In this document: in pieces, positions 58,501 through 64,000 of the stretch | Numbering within the stretch: position 1 is the stretch's first letter | How the letters are laid out: the number at the start of each line of letters is the position of its first letter | Source of the DNA: Halichondria panicea | Lineage: Eukaryota > Porifera > Demospongiae > Suberitida > Halichondriidae | DNA: 64,000 bases | Direction: 5' to 3' | Assembly (NCBI RefSeq): GCF_963675165.1 | Contig: NC_087389.1 | Location: forward strand, 3,346,830 to 3,410,829 | Position numbers and translations under genes: made by a program | The notes under the pieces: model-generated | What the model was told of the DNA's origin: nothing | Seen by the model: the letters and a program-made list of their open reading frames with translations, nothing else | Database searches by the model: none

Positions 58501-61198
58501 TCTGCTCCTGTCAATATGTCCCTTTTCCCGAGCCTGTCACACAAAATGTCCTGAATTTATCACGAAAATTTCCGTACAGTTGAGCCCTCGATTATCTGAA
58601 TTCTCGATTATCCGAATGAAGATTCTAATAGCAAACGCCAAACGCTTCAGCTTAGCCTAATAGTATAGTTTGCTACCTTGTTCTGTCCACTGACGCATTA
58701 TGTCCAAGACTAGTACATTTGTAAAGCATTGAAAGTCATACACAGAGCTAGCTAGCTAGAGAGAGCTGTAGTTTGTTGTACAGCTATTTTCTTTCTGGTA
58801 GAGTTGGTAGAGTCAGTAGCAGTAGTATAGTAGACTTTCACCAAAGTTAGTATTAGATGGGCGTGGCCTATCCATTAGGCTATTATGCATGGGGCACATA
58901 TACGGCTTGGCTGCTCACAAAATTAGCTTCAGTAAGCAAAACCTCAATCAAAACGTAAGGTAAACAGAGCTGAGTACCAGCGGGCCACCAAAATATTTTA
59001 CTTTTGATGTCAGCATTCAAGAGTTACTAAGTAAGTACTAATTCAGGCTGAGTACAAACACACTATTAATTGTACATACCTGATCCATCATTCAACCGTT
59101 GCAAGTCAATGGGAGATACAGTTTCTAGAAACTCTCGAGAATCTGCTCCACTGACTTCCATCTGTATGGATGCAACCAGTACCGTTTAGACAGTTAAATA
59201 CAGATGCAAGGGAAAACATGGGACCATTGTAATGTACGTATAACCATAACACACAGTGGAACCTCTATTATAACGGAAACTATTGGGACAGCTTTTTGAC
59301 GTTAATTGAGTTAGGTGGGCGCTTGCACGGTTCAGTAGCCATAAAGTACATGTACATGTACTCTAAGGTCAGATAGAAAAAACTGGAGTCAAGTTGTACC
59401 AGAACACGGTCACTGAAGTAGAAAGCTAGAAATGATTGTGGTGGTTGCTGCATCCTAGAGCATACCTCACAGGAGCCGACTCCAGGCTTCTTTGCTGACG
59501 TTGCTGTGATCCTAGTCCACAGTGCACTACACTAAAACTCCATTCTCCATTCTCACACTACTCTCAAAAGTTTCACTCTAGTCTCTAATTGCTCCCGTAG
59601 GTTACTTGCTGCTTAGCCAGCTTCCCACTACATGTATTGTATAACACTCTTCTGGTTTCTATAATTTATCAACAACCGAGGGTTAGCACTTCAGTGCTCT
59701 AGTTTTGTCTGTTTGTTTGTGACCTGGATGCCATAGCACTGCGTTTACAGCATGGATGCCTCCACACAACAAGTTATTAGTTAAAAGTGGCAGATTTCGA
59801 TGTTAAAGCATCGTTGTCGTATAAAAGCAAGCAAAACATACGAAAGCTAAGAAGCTTGAACTTGCACGTTGTTTTCCAATAATTACACTAATGGCTCAAC
59901 AAAGTGTTTAAGTGACTGTTATTGGCTTTGGACTCCGAGGAGCTGGTGTTGTTGTCTAGATCACCAGTATCGATCATCACATAAGTATGCCTCGGTGCGC
60001 ATCCTCAAGCGAGATATCCGGTTGTGTGTGTGCGTGTGTGTGTAGACTGCTACAGTTGCTCAAGGATCAATGAAGTGCAAGTAAAGGCTTCTAGTCATGT
60101 TTTCTTGGATTTTAATTCGTGGATTTGCAAAATAATACTTTGTTCGTGAGTTAAGCCTAGTTTGCTTACATAATATCAGAACCAGTGGCTGCTCTCTCCA
60201 ACAAAGTGATTTTTACAGATCCGGACACTCTTGATTCTTCTATTTTACTGCTGAGTCTTCTCTGAGGGTCTTTGGAGCAACTTAAAGTCTAGCACAAAAT
60301 TTAATGTGTGTACACCTTGTAACTGAGGCTGGCTTACAGCTCACTATTAATTATTCTAGTACCGATGACGCTAACAGAAAGTGTTATTTTAGTGTGAACA
60401 TGCATCAACTCTAAAAGCATAAAGATTTTCCTTGCACGCATAGCCTGCATCTTTCTTAGTATCTGCATTACAGCTTACTGCAACTCTTCATTTTGCATAA
60501 CACGTCAATCAATAATATTTACTATCGTATAGCGGGTAATTTTCGTGGGGTAAAAAATTGGAAAACGATGGTTTTCGTGAGTTTTAGTCTCGTTGCCTGC
60601 ACTACATTCATACGTTCCGGTAAGCCACGCCTACGTTAAAATCCCACGAAAATTACCCGCTATACGGTATCACTTGTGCAAAAATGATTTTTTTTTCCAC
60701 TCAACGCTGACATAATCCACGTGGGTGTTGACCACGCCCCATGCATAAACCAAAAATAGTGGCAGTTATACACCAATGTCAAAGGTCTTTATGCTAGTAC
60801 CCAGTTTAGGCACACAATGAAGTCCCGCCCCTGCTTCCGGAAGTAATTAAAGGTTGGACGCGATGCCGTTAGATATAGACTGACCTGGAGCATATGAGAG
60901 ACATCGAACAAAGACACACTGTTGCGTGTATGAAGAGCTGAGTCAGTGATGGACAGTTCATACGCCATAGGCATGGACCACCCAGCGTAAGGCACCATTT
61001 TCCCTCCATTAGACACATGGTATTCATGGAGAGCAGTCTTGAACAACTCCTGAAAAAAAATGTATGATCTAGATCTACAACATTGTACACAACTATTACC
61101 ACATTGCTTGAGCTAGTTCTCAATGACTGCAGCAGAAATGGTGCTTGTCTGAAGCGTCTTACCAGCCGCCAGTTCCTCAATATTCCAACAGTCACCAT
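55559..61198 (-). CDS. AMT: Aminomethyltransferase, glycine cleavage system T protein
   Basis: Eight exons on the minus strand: 61198-61100, 61049-60885, 59161-59080, 57311-57181, 57124-57046, 56981-56836, 56127-55947 and 55893-55559 (TGA). 405 residues, matching the family (about 403 in human). It transfers the aminomethyl carbon from the lipoylated H protein to tetrahydrofolate in mitochondria. Exon 1 encodes an Arg-rich, acid-free leader ([20 protein letters not shown]), a typical mitochondrial presequence. Then [55 protein letters not shown] then [18 protein letters not shown] and C-terminal [10 protein letters not shown] and AYVPR. All phases agree. Introns contain F4, a tandem duplication, F3/F1 fragments and a small palindromic MITE. 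Confidence 0.96.
56213..56793. mobile_element. F4 family MITE in AMT intron
   Basis: Left end CATAGAGATAGGGATTGGAA; right end inverted (TTCCAATCCCCTTCC ... TCAATCTATG). Diverged copy, non-coding. Confidence 0.6.
57367..57535. mobile_element. Partial MITE of the 50250 family
   Basis: CAGGGTTTCATACAG at the left end and GGGGGTCCGGGGG / AAGGTGCAATTTGGAGGTTT match the interior of 50250-50553. The right terminus is missing. Confidence 0.6.
57684..58005. repeat. 161-bp tandem duplication, two copies
   Basis: 57684-57844 is repeated at 57845-58005 with a single visible difference (GCTATAATTTTT versus GCTATAGTTTTT). The next bases (GCGC) begin a third unit that diverges at once. It lies in an AMT intron; the near identity implies a very recent event or an assembly artefact. 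Confidence 0.9.
59253..59880 (+). mobile_element. F3 fragments fused end-to-start, preceded by a Tigger-like end
   Basis: At about 59257 CAGTGGAACCTCTATTATAA resembles a Tigger terminus. From about 59390 an F3 rear half runs to its tail (CCGAGGGTTAGCACTTCAGT, near 59700) and is followed at once by F3 front-half sequence (GGATGCCATAGCACTGCGTT) to about 59880, as in the tandem at 16158-17545. Confidence 0.55.
59988..60180 (+). mobile_element. F1 family 5' fragment
   Basis: TATGCCTCGGTGCGCATCCT head, TG run, TCAAGGATCAATGAAGTGCA, TTTTCTTGGATTTTAATTCG, then lost after about 60180. In an AMT intron. Confidence 0.65.
60523..60668. mobile_element. Small palindromic MITE in AMT intron
   Basis: About 146 bp; 24-bp inverted ends CGTATAGCGGGTAATTTTCG then TGGG, exact inverse at the right (60643-60666). 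Decayed relative at 26461-26564. Confidence 0.85.
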
Positions 61199-61397
61199 AA
61201 CTGTACTGAACTGGAGGTTCAGCTCAGATGAAGTCTAAAGCATGCAGCAGATCAGAGTCTAAAGGGAAAAGTCCCACACCCTCTTCCTCTCTGCTGTGAA
61301 AACCACTCCCTTTCTCCCAGGCAGGAGTTGCCATAGAAACACGTGCTTGATCAAAAAGCATAGATCAAGAGAACAATTCAACGTACTTACATTCATA
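61199..61397. promoter_or_regulatory. Divergent promoter AMT/AK9
   Basis: 199 bp between opposed start codons. It holds an RFX-type X-box (61327-61340), an overlapping CACGTG E-box (61340-61345) and a short palindrome TTGATCAAAAAGCATAGATC just after. Function is inferred from motif and position. Confidence 0.55.
61327..61340. promoter_or_regulatory. X-box (RFX binding) motif
   Basis: GTTGCCATAGAAAC fits the RFX consensus of two imperfect half-sites (RYYNYY, 1-3 spacer, RRNRAC) with a 2-bp spacer. It is 58 bp upstream of the AK9 start codon. RFX X-boxes mark ciliary genes in animals. Confidence 0.55.
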
Positions 61398-63965
61398 ATG
61401 GAGAGAGAAGATCAGGTTTGTTTTTGTAGCACCTAGTTTAATATAATTTGGGTGGAGGCCTGGGAGCTGGAAGTGAACTATAAAGCTACATGTACGCGCA
61501 CGCGTACCTACTGTGATAGCTCCATGTTTTTGAGACAACCATTACTATACTTGCAAGTGAAAAACCTTTGCGAGTGATCCACTTTTACAATCTAACCTTT
61601 GCATTCTGGCAAGGGTGGTGTCATAAAGTACTGGTACCGTAATTAGTATAATTATAATAGTAATTAGTATATTTAAATTATAATAGTATGGCTAAGAGTG
61701 CAATATGGCAAGAGTAACAAGAATGGCAAGGATACTAAATGCATGAGGCGTAGCCGAGTGCTATTAACCTTGCCAGTGCTGCACGAGTAGCCATAAAACT
61801 ATTGATTGTTAATCGTTTGTGATGCAGTTATAAGGACATTTTTAGCTGCAGTTTCGGTAAAAAAAATTAGCCGCAGCTGTTATTCGGTCGTCAAGGCAGT
61901 AATTGCACGTCGTTAATGACGACGTGCAATTACTGATACGCGATTAATCACTGTACGAATCACAGTGAATAATAGGACAACATGCGATTACATCAATTAC
62001 AGCGCCACGTCAGCATCAGCATAATTTTTTAGGTCCTAAAATAAACGCCAACCGTTGCTGGAATTATTTTTTCTGGCCCTTTTTACTAGCTGTAGAACGT
62101 AAGCACCACCATAATTTAGACGCCAGCTGGGCTGAACGCAAATTTTTTGTGTTCTAATTTAAAAGATGCACCACTCAGAAAATTAATTTTTTCTGGCGCT
62201 CTTACATCAAATACGGTATACATGTAGATATTTACATGTAGATATTTACGATTCTTTTGTTGCGAAGCGCTCAAAAATAGCAAACGTTTGATGCTCCAAA
62301 ACATTCTAGTAATGCGGTATAAATTACCTAGGCAAGTGCTTCGTGCTGTGAATTAGGCCACCATTAATTATTCACGCTGTTTTTTGTTTTAGACTTCATA
62401 ATAAAAGAGAAAAAGTATCGAATGTGTGCAGACGGTGCATCTCAAAGTAACGTGACTTTCTGTCTGAAACGCGTAATCAATAATGACAATCTGGCACTAA
62501 CATTATTGCTGCCTCGAGGCAAGTGGTGGCTCCAGGCGCTCAGATTGATCAGTTACCAAACAGGAAGTCATGTTACATCTGATGCAAGAAAATGTTGTGG
62601 ACTCTTGATTTCAACTGTTACGGTAAAATGCATTAAGAAGCCTTTTGTGTCGTAAGACATGGACTGGTCATTGTTACTCTAGGTAGATTGGCTGGCAGAA
62701 TGTGCAAGGGTGTTAAGAAATGCAATACTAAATGTACCGTATTTATTCAATTCAAGGCAACACTTTAACGAAACCAGAGGGCGCTACATGTACATGTACT
62801 TTTAGAAATCAGAAATTACCTAAGATGAAGGTGCCGCATAATTGGGGAGGGTCACCTTAAATTGAATAACATGGTACGTACGCTATAGCTTGTCTCAACC
62901 TTGCAGTAAACGTTTAGATACTGGCATGCCTAAAACAGATTTCCATTCACTCACACTATGAACATGGATGTACATGTACGTAGCTCCTAGTAATTCACCT
63001 GCCATGGTTTAGCTTTATGGACGGAGGGTAAAAAAAACATGATGTGTATATTTAAAATATTATAGGCAAAACGCGAAAACGCGAAGAAAACATATCCCTG
63101 CCAATCCTGTTTAATCTATGCTCCAATCCTATGTTACGTGCATAATTCTACATCATAATTGTATGTCATAGGGAGAATTGGACATTCTTTCAAGAAAGCC
63201 TGTGTGCTTTCTTATAGTCGGAAAACCTGTGAGTTGAATGTGTGTATAGTGATTATTTTGTAATGTGTGTATATATAGTGATTATTTTGTAATGTGTGTA
63301 TAGTGATTATTTTGTAATCTGTACACACATTTGGAAATGTCAGACACTCATTCTGTATACCGTAAATCACAATTAAGAGGCTAGCTAGAGATAGAAAAAT
63401 TATATTGTCTAGGTATTTGGAAGGTCAGTCACTCTACTATATAGCCTCGATTCCAGGCCGCATGTGAACATATTTATTTTCAAGCGGCCTGGAAACCGAA
63501 CGTTGGTCAGCTGATACAAAATACGAATTTTAGAATTGAGGTTAGGTGAATGATACGTTTTACAATTAAGGCTTTTGTCTTTTAGAGGTGCATATATACA
63601 CTGTATATTATTTTGGAGGGCCACATAATTTATATGTTAATTCATGTATTTGTCATTTGTAGGGCACAGGAAAAACCACTTTAGCAAGAAATTTGTCTTC
63701 CATTTGGAAATGTCATCATGTAGATGGTCTCACCACTATTGATGAGGCTATTCAACGAAAAACTGCTCTTGGTGAAGAAGTAGGTCATTTCAACACGTTG
63801 CTATAATTATTATTATTTAGCGTCTGCAGATAAAATAATGATTGCATGTTGTGTCTTTTCTTTTCTAGGCAGAACAGGTATTGAGAAGTGGTAAAGAGAT
63901 CAGTGGTAGCAAATTGATCCAATTGATTACTGAAAAGCTCCATTCCCCTGGTGTTGCCCATTACG
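61398..63965 (+). CDS. AK9: Adenylate kinase 9, N-terminal part (3' end outside window)
   Basis: Exons seen: 61398-61415 (MEREDQ), 63172-63228, 63663-63779, 63869-63965, all in phase, continuing past the window. The reading LSRKPVCFLIVGKPGTGKTT holds the Walker A loop GKPGTGKTT, and TLARNLSSIWKCHHVDGLTT then TIDEAIQRKTALGEEAEQVL with SGKEISGSKLIQLITEKLHS follow the N-terminal nucleotide-kinase unit of AK9, a long multi-domain (deoxy)nucleoside monophosphate kinase. KPVCF before the P-loop and SP.V.H.G after it are shared with AK9 rather than with the short adenylate kinases. First-exon assignment rests on phase and spacing only. Intron 1 contains an unassigned open segment (62398-62634). Confidence 0.75.
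61900..61938. repeat. Hairpin with GTAATTGCACG core
   Basis: GTAATTGCACGTCG and its inverse CGACGTGCAATTAC separated by TTAATGA. Related in sequence to the hairpin at 10424-10474. Inside AK9 intron 1. Confidence 0.65.
62398..62634 (+). other. Unassigned exon-like open segment in AK9 intron 1
   Basis: Preceded by a strong polypyrimidine tract and TTTTAG acceptor, open for 79 codons (reading RMCADGASQSNVTFCLKRV ... HVTSDARKCCGLLISTVT) and followed by a donor-like GTAAAA. I recognise no domain. Its phase (two bases then codons) does not join to the AK9 first exon without a stop, so it is not part of the simple AK9 model. It could be an exon of an unseen isoform, a decayed gene piece, or chance. 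Confidence 0.25.
63228..63325. repeat. Short tandem repeat, about 30-bp unit, three copies
   Basis: TGTGTGTATAGTGATTATTTTGTAA is repeated three times; the middle copy has an extra TATA. It starts at the donor site of the AK9 second exon. Confidence 0.75.
63440..63500. mobile_element. Small palindromic MITE in AK9 intron 2
   Basis: TAGCCTCGATTCCAGGCCGC is matched inverted by GCGGCCTGGAAACCG at 63484-63498. A solo left end occurs at 52902 and a similar pair at about 37962-37995. The ends resemble those of the 36835 element. Confidence 0.55.
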
Positions 63966-64000
63966 GTAATGTTGATGCACTGCGGCAATTAGTGCTGAGG

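Overview
The window is eukaryotic and reads as an early-branching animal, most likely a demosponge. The genes are clear metazoan orthologues (RAP1, KLHL18, NSUN5, METTL5, CIAO2B, AMT, CAPZA, AK9). They have many introns of only 50-140 bp unless a transposon has landed in them, intergenic gaps are tiny, and the AT-rich filler is made of short non-autonomous DNA transposons (MITEs). The species assignment is inference; the gene identities rest on conserved motifs in hand-spliced exons whose reading phases all agree.

Layout: CAPZA 3' part (+, 74-1625); KLHL18 (-, 3881-13344); NSUN5 (+, 13525-25979); an F-box/WD40 substrate receptor (-, 26004-30707); RAP1 (+, 31262-32402); METTL5 (-, 32619-33272); a multi-Tudor protein with a CCCH zinc finger (+, 33476-51825); CIAO2B (+, 52577-55510); mitochondrial aminomethyltransferase AMT (-, 55559-61198); and the 5' end of AK9 (+, from 61398, running off the window). 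Three pairs are head-to-head with 180-205 bp between start codons (KLHL18/NSUN5, METTL5/Tudor, AMT/AK9), which suggests shared bidirectional promoters. NSUN5/FBXW, RAP1/METTL5 and CIAO2B/AMT converge tail-to-tail, with 24, 216 and 48 bp between stop codons.

The genes are housekeeping and do not form one pathway. Themes are rRNA modification (NSUN5 m5C, METTL5 m6A), ubiquitin-ligase adaptors (KLHL18 for CUL3, FBXW for SCF), cytosolic Fe-S delivery (CIAO2B), glycine cleavage (AMT), actin capping and small-GTPase signalling. The Tudor gene is probably a germ-granule/piRNA-pathway component; its two introns of more than 6 kb are among the most transposon-loaded parts of the window.

Repeats dominate the long introns. 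I define F1 (about 550 bp, starts TTATGCCTCGGTGCGCATGC, ends in GGTGCTTTCAT), F2 (starts ATGCCTCGAGGCGTAGCC), F3 (starts CCCGAGGCGCGTGGGCGG, ends in TTTAGTGCTCTAGT), F4 (terminal repeats CATAGATAGAGTAGAGAGGG), pogo/Tigger-like MITEs with TA target duplications, several short-TIR MITEs, a CR1/L2-like LINE 3' fragment, and a 1.2-kb element with a 9-bp target duplication that carries a decayed RecQ-like helicase fragment. Nesting of one element in another is visible at several places. I saw no convincing tRNA, rRNA or CRISPR.
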